DNA of 64,000 bases from Lachnospiraceae bacterium (lineage in GTDB: Bacteria; Bacillota; Clostridia; Lachnospirales; Lachnospiraceae): positions 1-64,000 of the forward strand of contig JAFZNO010000047.1 in assembly GCA_017552985.1 (NCBI GenBank). Reading direction: 5' to 3'. Of the stretch, positions 19,701-28,616 are shown piece after piece. Made by a program: the position numbers and the translations under genes. Each line of letters opens with the position of its first letter. Position 1 is the first letter of the stretch. Under the pieces are notes generated by a model. That model made no database searches and was not told the DNA's origin. It worked only from the letters and a program-made list of their open reading frames with translations.

Positions 19701-22700
19701 GCGGCGGTTTGATCGGACATATCTTGGACAGAGGCAAATACTCTGAGAGAACGGTTAACGTTAAAAACCTGGAATTCGACGGATGTGAAATCGGAAATGC
19801 TGCCAGCTCCACTGGCGGTGGTTTCCTTGGATATTCATGGCTGAATACGACGACTACGATCGATGGCCTCACCGTGAAGGGCAGCAGCAAGATCAACAAC
19901 GTGGCAGGGAGCAACGTTGCAACAGCAGGCAACGTTGGCGTCATTTGTTATGCCGCAACGGGGAAATGGATCGTGGATTCCCTGAATATTTCCCAAATGT
20001 CAATGACCACGGGGGCAGGGACTTCCCTTGGCATGCTTGTCAATAAGGCATATGACGGAAATAACGGATTATATCTGAACGTGCTGAATACGGGGTACGT
20101 ATTAACTGGTTCGGGCATTACGCTTCCGGCCTCCCTTGGCGTATATGATGAACTCGCTGCTTATTCTGCTGACGGAAATGCTCTCTTAAACGGCGGAAAC
20201 AGCGCTGGCGTTGTCTCCATCAACATGAATAGTGACAGAACCGGCACGGAAGCGAAGATGACGGTTACCGGAACCTATCAGAATCAGCTCGGCACAGCTT
20301 CCTCCGCGGCTCTTGGCAATGCAAAGTACGCGAATGGCAAAACGAGATATTATTATAATCTGGACGTAATGGACAGCAGCGACGCAGGTCAGAAACTGCT
20401 TCTTTGGAGTGTCAATAAATATGCCGCTTCTAACGTGAAAAATGAATTTGGAACGTCATTTTCCAACGTATTTAGCGGAACGGCCGACATGACGGGTCTT
20501 TCTTTCTATCCCGTTGCAACGGCAGACAATACCACAATAGGCAACATGACTTTGACGTTTGACTATAGTGGAATTTATTCGATTGCAGAAAACGTATTTA
20601 CCAATGCAACGACGGATGGTTACGTTCGTGATCCCGGCGTGTCCAGCCAGCATTATTTAATGCATTCAGGTCTGTTTATGAATCTTCCCGTTGGAAAGAC
20701 GATCTCCATAAACGGAAATCTTGTTCTTAAGGGTACGTTCCTCGAATTGGCAGGGTCTTCTAACAGCGCGGCCAATGGATACAGCGGCGTGCTCATCAGC
20801 AAAACGATGAAGGGCATCGTTAGAAGCGGAGACAGCTCCTCGATCAAGCTTGCCGGCATTACGCCCAAGACGACGGGAAACGTGGCGTACAATAGTGGAT
20901 ATCTCTTGATCAATAACATTGTCCGCGATTCCACGCTGGTTGATCGTCCGGAACTCATTCTTAAGAATGTGTACACGTCCACGGAAACTGGAGAAAAGTA
21001 TCCGACGGGAGCAATCGTTGCTTCGAGCTTGATCGGTTCCGCAAGTGGACAGAAACTGAAAATAGAGTTTTCGAAGATCCGACTGGATTCCAGGACGACG
21101 GCTCTACCCGGAAATGCAGGGATGGACACGGCTTATGGCACTACGCGCTCCATTTTCTCCAGCGCTACCTTGCTAAATTCCATCTATACGGATCAGGGCG
21201 CGACCTTGGAGTATAATTACACCTACGCGGAGGACTGGGGCGACGGAACGAACGGAGAAAGGTACGTTACCTACGGTTGGGAAGTAAGTCAGTCTGCAGA
21301 GTATGCAGGGGAAGAAAGTAAGTATTATGGTGATAAGCGTTGGTATACCAATCCGGTAAACGGTTCCGAACTTGGTTCGCCATATAATACTTTTGCCACG
21401 GGCTTTCTTCCTTATGTTGCCACGCCGTACAATTCGACTAAAGATCCCGTTACCGGCAATTTCCAGAGAGAACTGAAGGTTAACGTTGTTTCCGAAGACG
21501 GTCTGACGCAGGGGTGCGGAACATATAATGATCCTTACGTCATCGGCAAGAACGGATTGTTAGAAGAAGTTGCATATTTTATTGCTGAGGGAGGACAGGG
21601 TATTCCAAGCATCAATCTTCCCAAGAATGCAGCCGACTATGATTCCCTGGCTGAGAATGCTCAGGGCAACAGATGGTGTCAGAATAAAAACGATCACGTC
21701 GCATATGCTCCGAAAAACGGAGATACCACGAAATACAGTGCAACCGGATTTGAAGACTGGAATAATGACACGATCCGCCTTTATCTTGCCAATGCGTATT
21801 ACGTCATAGACAGGGATTTGGAATTAAGTTCCTCGTACGTAGGCTTAGGCGGAACCCAGGCGAACTATGCGTTTAGGGGCGTTATTGTCGGAAATGAAAA
21901 TACGATAACGAATAAGAGTGAAAAGCCCTTTATCAATGTTTCCAACGGATGCGTAGTGAAGGATTTGACTGTTGTCGTTGCTGAGGACGGAATCACTCTG
22001 TCTCAAGCGAATAACACTTATTCAAATGCGTATTTCGGCTATGCTTCGCAGTGTAAGTATTACGGTGGCATCATCGGCGAGATCATGGGCGGAGACAATA
22101 TCATTGACAACAGCTACGTGAAATTTTCGTATCAGGATGCTGACGATAATTCGCAGACTACGCAGATCACCTTAAGCGGCGCGAACGGAACGATCGTTCC
22201 CGTTGGAGGTTACGTGGGTGTCGTTGTTTATGGCGGTTTGATCTTTAAGAACATGACGAAGGAAAAAACCGCGGTAAGCAGTACGCACTTAAGCGTTAAG
22301 TACGTGAACGGCAACACTTCCACGACAAATGGCGTAAATCTTGCGGAAGAAAAGATTACGGTCAATAATCAAGAGACGAAAAATGAAGAAGCATGGGCGG
22401 CGATTTACGTTAATCCAATCGTTGGACGCGTGATCAACGGTTATGCAATCAATGAAACCGAGACCAATGCTACGAAGGGTACTACCGGAAGATTTTCCGT
22501 TACGGAAGAAAATAAATACCACGATGAAGCCGGAACTCCCAGAAGTGGCAACGCGCATTCGCTTAAAAATGGTACGAAGCACTACGCCATTGCGGATGTC
22601 AACAAGAGTGATGACGATAAGCTCGACGTTACGGCCATCGCAACAAGCGTTGCAGAAGGAAACATCGACGTTCCTAACGCCCAAGCATTGTTTATTCTGT

Positions 22701-25700
22701 CGCTGATAACGCAGTCATGCGCAGGCACGGCAACGGAGAATGGTGGGGATTATGTTAACTCTCTGTCTTATGGCATAAACGGCGGCGTTGTTTATGGCAT
22801 GAGTCATAATGCAGACTACAGTGACGTTGGAACAAATGACGCCCTTGTGTCAGATGATCCTGCAACCGAAAACGTTGACGAGACGAACGTGACGGATTAT
22901 CAGAAACTTGCGAGCAGTGACACTGCGGAAAATCAAGCAGTTCCATACATTATAAGGCATTATACGAAAATAGAAGAAAAGACCGTTCGGCATTATGAGG
23001 ATAATGGTTGGACCATTTCCTTTGATGACAGTGGCACTACGAAATATCTTAAAATTGATGGTGACAAATTATTAATCCAAACAACTCCATATTATTTCAC
23101 TTCAATCACAAAAGAGAATGGAAAATGGAAGATTCAAGGAGAGAATGGCGGTTATCCATATGTTCAATGTAAATGGACAAGTGGATTTGCTGCAGGTGCA
23201 TCGTGGGATGCGGGTGCTAAACTGGATCTTTATAACAGTGATGGTACTCAATACACTGCTGAGAGTATCAATGGAAATAGCTTTTATCTTTCTAACCAAA
23301 GAGGTGGGTCTGGTGCTGAAGGACAAAGATACTACTTTGAGGGAACTAAACTCTCTGGTAGGTGGGTACGGTCAACGACTCTTATATCTGAGGCAAGGCC
23401 TGTAACGTTCAATCATTACGTAACAGACTATTTGGAAACTTCGCTTGCGGTTTTTGCCCGTTGCGTAACAAGCACCAAAGGGTATTACAATATTAATTTA
23501 ACTGGCAGTGGCACGTATCAGCTTCCTGACAGCTATAGAGGATTGGGATGCGCGGGCATCTATGATTCGGCTTCCGGTACTGCAAATAAGTTTAGCATAA
23601 AGCTTAACGTCTTTGACGGTAAAGGATGTACGATCGATCAGGATATTTATATTAATAAGAATTATAGTGATTGCTACTTTAATACTTTGCACAACGGAAC
23701 CAATCAGACACTTGACGGAGACAATAATAAGTTAAAGTACGATCTTGATCATTCGACGCAAGCGCATGGCATAGGGCTTTTTAACAGCGTGATCATGAAA
23801 GCGTCCACTGGAAAATTCTATAATTTTACGCTGAAGGGTTCCGTTAGAACGGCGATTTTCTCCAACAGCTACTTAAAATCAAGTCAACAGTTTAAGGGGA
23901 CAACTACAAGTGCTAATGATACCGTCGAATGGCTTGCTACGGGTGGTGTTTGTGGTTGGAGTCAGGGCAATCAGGATGTTAATTTTGTTGGCATTACGTT
24001 GAATGGTCTGATCCTCAGCGGTTCGAACCACGTCGCTGGCCTTCTGGCATTCAGCGGTAACAGTTCATCGACTCATAACATTACCGTAACGGATTGTAAC
24101 GCTAATGACATTGACTATACTATGACTGCTTCGCAGTTTAATGCCCGTCCCAGAAATGCGATGGGGGCTTTTGTCGGAAACGTTAGACAAGGTAAGGTCA
24201 TCGTATATGGAACGATGGCGGGAGCAGCAAATGGCGATTTGGATGATTTTTCAACGGTTACGATCAAATCCTTTGCTTTTGGAGATGAATCAAAGGCATA
24301 CAATGTTTCTGTCGGCGGTTTGGTTGGATTTTCCGGACACGGATTTGAAGCGTATGACATGCGGGTTTCATCTTCGGCTGGAACGGTAGCCACGATCGGA
24401 TATGCGCTTGCCGGTACGGCAGGCGGAATCGTTGGAGTAATGCAACCCTACGCGATAGACAGTATCGAGGGATATGGTAAGTTTGTTAACTGCATGGTTT
24501 CTGACATTGACGTGTGCGGAAATTACGCCGGAGGCATCTATGGCGGTAAATGGGGCGGTAACAATGCATACGTACCCTATCGAATTGAGTTTAAGAATTG
24601 TGAAGTCATTTCGAACGATTCAAGGCGGACCATTACGGGAGGAGAATCCGCAGGCGGCCTTGTGGGCAACGCTCTGGTTTATACCAGAACGAATAATGAT
24701 CCTTCCAACTTGATCATTGGTGACTGTAAGGTTATCAATTACAATATTGTTTCAAATGCTAACCAGTTCTCCGGCGGCTTTATTGGTTACTGTGATTCCA
24801 TGCAACAGAGCATTACCTGTTACATCCACGACAGTTCGGTGGAAGATTGTGTGATCGGTCAACCCGGGACCACGGATTACGCGGGCGGTGCCATCGGCGG
24901 CATAGCGAAGAAAGCGGATAATAAGATCCTTGGCTACAACATTAAGCTTGACAACGTAACGAGCCCGAGTGACAGAATGGGCGCGTGGGTAGGCTGGATG
25001 GACGGAAACGATTCGGCTACGACCATTCAGTTTACGGGCATGGCAATCTATGGTGTCGGCTATGAGAAGAACATTGGTAACTGGAGCGTGGAAAAGAACC
25101 AGGCCAATACGAAAACCTCCTTCGTGTTTGCTGACTACATGGGCAAGAGTGAACTGATGGATGAGCAAAATGCAACTCTGTCTGGATTGAACTATGACGC
25201 GTCAACCCACGTGGACATGCCGAAATACCCTTACGTCAACGTGAATCCTCAGGCCTCCCTTGGCGGAAGCGTAATCATTTCCAGTGACGGTGCCGTGTCG
25301 TATGGTACTTCCATTAGCGGTTCCGGCTTTGGGACTGCGGACAAGACCATGGCGGCAAAGATCTTCGCAGACATAAGTGATACAAGCAATACGCGGCGCT
25401 ATACCACGTTTGGCGCCTTTAATGGCACGGATGACGCGAAGATCAGCGGTGACAACAAGATTGAGTATTACATGCAACGCCAGGTGACGGATGACGGTGA
25501 CAGAATATCCACGTTTAAGACGGAAAGAGGGTCGAAGTGGATCAGTTCCATCGATTTCCCCGTGGTCGTAATCGCAAACACCGAAGATGAAGAGACGACA
25601 AATCTCATCAACCGATATATTCAGCTGGTGACAAACACGACCACGAACTACGCTTCGGATGACGCGACGAACGCATATTATGACATCGTCGTAAAGACTT

Positions 25701-27883
25701 GTAAGTATGTGGATTCTTCCACGGGTTTTGCGATCGTGACGGATACTTCGGGACTTGGTTATGCGGATGGCGTCTTTTCGCTGAACGGCGCATTTGCGGA
25801 TTCCAACAAGGACAACACTTTTACGCTTGTCGACGTGCAGTTTAAGGATCCGTTGGATACAACCAAGATCGCTTATCACCTTTACGTACCCGTTTATACC
25901 ATCAAGCAGATGACTTATAATTTCTACACCACGGCTTTGACTGGTACGGATTCCGTAAAGTATAACGCAAACGAAGCGGTTGTTGCATCGGAATATGAGG
26001 ATTTGCTGGATGACGGCGGAACGCACATTGACAGCTTGAAGACTTGGATCACGCAGTACGTGAGATTTGAGTATGAGATGGAGGATATCAACCTCCTGAT
26101 CGACGCTGGAAATCTGGACTGGAATTTCAACAAGACCATGACTTACGCGACGCAGCCCAACAGCTTTAAGCTTCCGGACCAGACCTTTATGATCCTTGTG
26201 GATCCGAACGGAGACGCGGATAAAGTTTATTCCGCATCTGCTTCTTCCTTTGCGCCGATCAACACGGGATATGGCGGCTGGAGAATTGATCTTGATCATT
26301 TCACCAATAGCAGCAACCTGCTCTTTGTGGCGCAACCGTTTAAGAACATTCTGGCCAGAAGCCTTATGCGCGACGATAATGCCGGAGCGGGCAAATATGA
26401 GGAAGTTACGGCAAGCGATCCGTACACGTTGTGCTATATGGACGGAAACGTGAAGAAATATTATCAGTACGTTGAAGACGGAACCGGAGACTATGATTTT
26501 AGAGTCACGGAAGATTTCCATGAAGACTACTACATTAGCTTCTGGGTTCCTGAACCACAGGGCTATTCCAATGAGTTGTTCTATTATTCCGTAGTTCCGG
26601 CGAATACGATCAGCGGTACCAGAACCGCAAAGATCAATCAGTTTAAGAACTATAACATGCTGATCGCTAATCTGTATTTGCAGGATACGACCACGAAATA
26701 TTCCGTGGAACCGGATGACCAGCTCATTACGGGAACAAACAACACGCTGCACGTGGACGCGGCAACGACGATCAGAATCACAAACCCGAACGCAAAGCAG
26801 TATTTGGCAGGATCGAACCTGTATCACGCATTTAAGATCGTGATCAACAAATATGAAAGCGGCGGGCAGGGTAAACCGACGGTTGAAGGCATTGCCGAGG
26901 GAGGCTTGACGGCACAGTTCGGTTACACCACGGATGCCTATGCTAACCAGGTTCCGTCAACGACCGTGCAGGGCATTGAGAAGGGAACCGATTACCTGTT
27001 AGTTCCTACGACGGACATTATGAGCGCGTTGCTGGCTTGCTCGAATGATCAGGCCGTGACGGTATACGCGAGGGTGAACATTGATTACAATGACGCATCG
27101 ACGGAACTGGCGAAGGCATTCCCTGAGAGAGGCGCGGGTGAGGACAGCGTCGGTACCAACGTTTCCGCAAGCTCGAACCTGGCGTATGAGTCGAACAGGC
27201 TGGCATATACGAGCATGACGGCTCCGTTTGAAGAGGATTGGCATTACTATTATCTGGAATCCATCAATAAGGCTTTGTTGAACTACTACGTGACGGATGA
27301 TCTGGATGAGTATGACAAGGTAGGTAAGGAGAGCGGAAACCGGTCAAGGCTTGGCATAAACGGAAAGGCGACAACGCAATCGACCATGATGCCGATCAAC
27401 ACGAAGGCGCTTTACAACGTCGGCGTGCTTGACAATTACGCAACCGGTGACGTGATCCGATTGACGATCACCATGAAGAAGAAGACGGACGAGTCAAGCG
27501 GCGGAACGGTATCGAAGGTTGAATACAAAGACATCGCGACGATCGCTAACTATGCGACGTTCGGCGCATCGGCAATTAAGTCGGGCAATCAGGTCTTTGT
27601 ATACAAGCCGGAGCTGAGTACTCCCGGAAAGCTGGTATATGAGGCTGCAAGTGCAAACTGTCATTTTGACAAGGGTTATTATCATTTCGACGTAGCCTTT
27701 AGCGTAAAGACGGGAGCGGGCTTCAAGGAGTATGCGAACTACCGCGTGGTTCTCCAGGCAGAGCTGATCAACACGACGCTTCAAAAGACCGTGGAAAACA
27801 GCTTGGTAAGTGATTACGTTGTATATACCAATGCAAAGGTGTACACGGACGTTATCAACCGCGGAGCAGTTCAAGGCAATTAA
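16766..27883 (+). CDS. Giant secreted GLUG-repeat surface protein (3705 residues)
   Basis: An N-terminal signal peptide (KRRHKINGIKRIISLLLALAMILNV) is followed by more than 2600 residues of beta-helix-like sequence. Gly-Gly motifs of GLUG type recur: GGLIGSMEG (about 290), GGLVGKIS (330), GGLFGYY (371), GGLFGVL (402), GGVLGKYV (452), GGLIGAT (526), CGGLIGHI (979), GGIIGEIMGG (1766), GGLVGNAL (2630), GGFIGYC (2669) and GGAIGGIAKK (2705). The last 900 residues lack them and look like beta sandwiches. No LPXTG, lipobox, S-layer-homology domain or C-terminal transmembrane helix is visible, so attachment is unknown; the three membrane-anchored neighbours could hold it. A segment around residues 2070-2210 differs in base composition from its flanks. 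Adhesion or matrix formation is inferred. Confidence 0.75.
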   Translation: MKRRHKINGIKRIISLLLALAMILNVTPLDGVIDGLCGKIFAEEYAETTPILPAYVYAVDKSEFDGKTTQTFNYTSDFVDYCNYYATDDEFAADHENDVLNLVLMQDNSDEKGVLGAAYPGLGTSDHPFGGTLNVPDNGLGYFEFSLGGSALFNDVRSSVQILSTTDGSAVKLELKRTADVAGDAGKPIFANHVSAPAANQTATTWNLELTADSTNTYSGVIGEIRSNVTVNLTYENKSGANVVSNATGQTDEVADVGAVCGKMNASSVLNLSYTETTSAYSITSGNGNAGGLIGSMEGNATLNVSAMPAASSSKSVVANGTGEGSGYAGGLVGKISSAATIAFANNAQVGGSAATVFPVQGSITGANGAGGLFGYYLNLHPTNEFDLANYNVTATVYGTNCGGLFGVLENKMTGNPAQASTMTIKNTAATTLTVTSGASSDAHNYDSTGFFGGVLGKYVTDDLKNTLFLNGFSVTANASDSFAAFGGAVGYVESAAYVKADGLNVTATGTNKRSGDCDLTSHAFFGGLIGATAKATNTNANGVLVDLGNFTLKTGATGTEAYRGGGIVGTFRNGVLRLSGKTDLSAAKPYGGYSDTVNTSYGQIIGYNDNVLVYALGDGSTAEGTAAYGTGWRFVRSNGAISDDLGTWGEVVRMVSTDGSTFNNLEAAGIVTFDGTNHTVTLSAAASSIGNTVDFAKTALNAMLNQGSNYDCLLFTSGAANTRSGILASTITLTDDVDLAGTGINGFMRDGSTTISASSVGGVGTFTGTLNGGGNTITLTIGESYGIGSDGTSAASGEGSGLIYRHRYNGLFAVIGNGTTAGTVNSLTVGGTVNVHNAGPDGMSIGGIAARSHGSTTLNGVTASQTVNYYEGVNAEGTGAFGKNIGGFIGFVDNSSVTSGDTTTSKNGTIEITGVSIASPAINLSGHHDTWVVYGGAIGKVASEKIAINIAPNGGDKLTVGMKADISAVTSVESNSDCGGLIGHILDRGKYSERTVNVKNLEFDGCEIGNAASSTGGGFLGYSWLNTTTTIDGLTVKGSSKINNVAGSNVATAGNVGVICYAATGKWIVDSLNISQMSMTTGAGTSLGMLVNKAYDGNNGLYLNVLNTGYVLTGSGITLPASLGVYDELAAYSADGNALLNGGNSAGVVSINMNSDRTGTEAKMTVTGTYQNQLGTASSAALGNAKYANGKTRYYYNLDVMDSSDAGQKLLLWSVNKYAASNVKNEFGTSFSNVFSGTADMTGLSFYPVATADNTTIGNMTLTFDYSGIYSIAENVFTNATTDGYVRDPGVSSQHYLMHSGLFMNLPVGKTISINGNLVLKGTFLELAGSSNSAANGYSGVLISKTMKGIVRSGDSSSIKLAGITPKTTGNVAYNSGYLLINNIVRDSTLVDRPELILKNVYTSTETGEKYPTGAIVASSLIGSASGQKLKIEFSKIRLDSRTTALPGNAGMDTAYGTTRSIFSSATLLNSIYTDQGATLEYNYTYAEDWGDGTNGERYVTYGWEVSQSAEYAGEESKYYGDKRWYTNPVNGSELGSPYNTFATGFLPYVATPYNSTKDPVTGNFQRELKVNVVSEDGLTQGCGTYNDPYVIGKNGLLEEVAYFIAEGGQGIPSINLPKNAADYDSLAENAQGNRWCQNKNDHVAYAPKNGDTTKYSATGFEDWNNDTIRLYLANAYYVIDRDLELSSSYVGLGGTQANYAFRGVIVGNENTITNKSEKPFINVSNGCVVKDLTVVVAEDGITLSQANNTYSNAYFGYASQCKYYGGIIGEIMGGDNIIDNSYVKFSYQDADDNSQTTQITLSGANGTIVPVGGYVGVVVYGGLIFKNMTKEKTAVSSTHLSVKYVNGNTSTTNGVNLAEEKITVNNQETKNEEAWAAIYVNPIVGRVINGYAINETETNATKGTTGRFSVTEENKYHDEAGTPRSGNAHSLKNGTKHYAIADVNKSDDDKLDVTAIATSVAEGNIDVPNAQALFILSLITQSCAGTATENGGDYVNSLSYGINGGVVYGMSHNADYSDVGTNDALVSDDPATENVDETNVTDYQKLASSDTAENQAVPYIIRHYTKIEEKTVRHYEDNGWTISFDDSGTTKYLKIDGDKLLIQTTPYYFTSITKENGKWKIQGENGGYPYVQCKWTSGFAAGASWDAGAKLDLYNSDGTQYTAESINGNSFYLSNQRGGSGAEGQRYYFEGTKLSGRWVRSTTLISEARPVTFNHYVTDYLETSLAVFARCVTSTKGYYNINLTGSGTYQLPDSYRGLGCAGIYDSASGTANKFSIKLNVFDGKGCTIDQDIYINKNYSDCYFNTLHNGTNQTLDGDNNKLKYDLDHSTQAHGIGLFNSVIMKASTGKFYNFTLKGSVRTAIFSNSYLKSSQQFKGTTTSANDTVEWLATGGVCGWSQGNQDVNFVGITLNGLILSGSNHVAGLLAFSGNSSSTHNITVTDCNANDIDYTMTASQFNARPRNAMGAFVGNVRQGKVIVYGTMAGAANGDLDDFSTVTIKSFAFGDESKAYNVSVGGLVGFSGHGFEAYDMRVSSSAGTVATIGYALAGTAGGIVGVMQPYAIDSIEGYGKFVNCMVSDIDVCGNYAGGIYGGKWGGNNAYVPYRIEFKNCEVISNDSRRTITGGESAGGLVGNALVYTRTNNDPSNLIIGDCKVINYNIVSNANQFSGGFIGYCDSMQQSITCYIHDSSVEDCVIGQPGTTDYAGGAIGGIAKKADNKILGYNIKLDNVTSPSDRMGAWVGWMDGNDSATTIQFTGMAIYGVGYEKNIGNWSVEKNQANTKTSFVFADYMGKSELMDEQNATLSGLNYDASTHVDMPKYPYVNVNPQASLGGSVIISSDGAVSYGTSISGSGFGTADKTMAAKIFADISDTSNTRRYTTFGAFNGTDDAKISGDNKIEYYMQRQVTDDGDRISTFKTERGSKWISSIDFPVVVIANTEDEETTNLINRYIQLVTNTTTNYASDDATNAYYDIVVKTCKYVDSSTGFAIVTDTSGLGYADGVFSLNGAFADSNKDNTFTLVDVQFKDPLDTTKIAYHLYVPVYTIKQMTYNFYTTALTGTDSVKYNANEAVVASEYEDLLDDGGTHIDSLKTWITQYVRFEYEMEDINLLIDAGNLDWNFNKTMTYATQPNSFKLPDQTFMILVDPNGDADKVYSASASSFAPINTGYGGWRIDLDHFTNSSNLLFVAQPFKNILARSLMRDDNAGAGKYEEVTASDPYTLCYMDGNVKKYYQYVEDGTGDYDFRVTEDFHEDYYISFWVPEPQGYSNELFYYSVVPANTISGTRTAKINQFKNYNMLIANLYLQDTTTKYSVEPDDQLITGTNNTLHVDAATTIRITNPNAKQYLAGSNLYHAFKIVINKYESGGQGKPTVEGIAEGGLTAQFGYTTDAYANQVPSTTVQGIEKGTDYLLVPTTDIMSALLACSNDQAVTVYARVNIDYNDASTELAKAFPERGAGEDSVGTNVSASSNLAYESNRLAYTSMTAPFEEDWHYYYLESINKALLNYYVTDDLDEYDKVGKESGNRSRLGINGKATTQSTMMPINTKALYNVGVLDNYATGDVIRLTITMKKKTDESSGGTVSKVEYKDIATIANYATFGASAIKSGNQVFVYKPELSTPGKLVYEAASANCHFDKGYYHFDVAFSVKTGAGFKEYANYRVVLQAELINTTLQKTVENSLVSDYVVYTNAKVYTDVINRGAVQGN

Positions 27884-27919
27884 TTCGCTTATAATTTATA
27901 AGTTTTTGCGAGAATACCC

Positions 27920-27948
27920 TTGACTTTTGCCCATTGCGGGCTTATACT
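27920..27948 (+). promoter_or_regulatory. Promoter of the rimP-nusA-infB operon
   Basis: TTGACT (27920-27925), a 17-bp spacer and TATACT (27943-27948). Confidence 0.8.
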
Positions 27949-27972
27949 TACTTACGATCAATAATGTTTACT

Positions 27973-28004
27973 AGATTAAGAGTGGCGCGAGCCACTCTTA
28001 ATCT
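27973..28004 (+). other. Perfect hairpin with GCGA tetraloop in the rimP operon leader
   Basis: AGATTAAGAGTGGC and its exact complement flank a GCGA loop, giving 14 base pairs closed by a GNRA tetraloop. It starts about 18 bases after the predicted transcript start. No T run follows, so it is more likely a 5' leader element than the terminator of the giant gene. Confidence 0.65.
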
Positions 28005-28054
28005 TATGTTAGGGAAGATTTCCTAAGGATGTTAGGAAATGTTTAGGAGGAAGC

Positions 28055-28552
28055 ATGTCAAAGCGAGAAACTTACGAGGCAAAGGCTGAGGAACTGTTAG
28101 TCCCCATTGTCGAAAAGCTCGGGATCGAGATTTATGACGTGGAGTACGTAAAGGAAGGCAGCGACTATTACCTGAGGGCCTACATTGATAAGCCTGAGGG
28201 CGTGAACATCAATGATTGTGAGACCGTGAGCCGCGCGTTCTCAGATGCGCTGGATGCTGCAGATCCCATCCCGGATGCTTATATTTTGGAGGTTTCGAGC
28301 CCGGGACTTGGAAGGACGCTGAAAAAGGACAGGCATCTACAGAAGAGCATTGGACTGGAGGTTGAGGTCAAGCTGTTCAAGGCCGTGGAGGAAAAGGGCA
28401 AGCAGAAGGAATTCAGCGGCATCCTGGAAAGCTTTGACGAGAAGACGATCACGATCCGTGAAGGCGCGGAGGAAGATAATCCGGAGAGCGGAACCGTAAG
28501 GAGTTTTGAGAGAAGCAACGTTGCGCTGATCCGGTTGGCACTTGATTTTTAA
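28055..28552 (+). CDS. rimP: Ribosome maturation factor RimP
   Basis: RimP helps assemble the 30S subunit. The 165-residue protein has the family signatures EKLGIEIYDVEYVKEGSDYYLRAYID, the INDCETVSRAFSDALD region and LEVSSPGLGRTLKKDRH, followed by a C-terminal SH3-like domain. AGGAGG precedes the ATG. It opens the conserved rimP-nusA-infB operon, which confirms the call. Confidence 0.95.
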   Translation: MSKRETYEAKAEELLVPIVEKLGIEIYDVEYVKEGSDYYLRAYIDKPEGVNINDCETVSRAFSDALDAADPIPDAYILEVSSPGLGRTLKKDRHLQKSIGLEVEVKLFKAVEEKGKQKEFSGILESFDEKTITIREGAEEDNPESGTVRSFERSNVALIRLALDF

Positions 28553-28616
28553 CGAAAACAAACATAGTTAATTTTGATAGATAAATTAAGGCGGAATGCC
28601 GGAAATGGAGGATATG

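Noticed and set aside
25202..26827. 541-codon open frame on the minus strand inside the giant surface gene
   Set aside because: It is antisense to well-patterned coding sequence, has no ribosome site and reads as basic, His/Arg/Val-rich shadow protein. The long frame follows from the codon bias of the sense strand.
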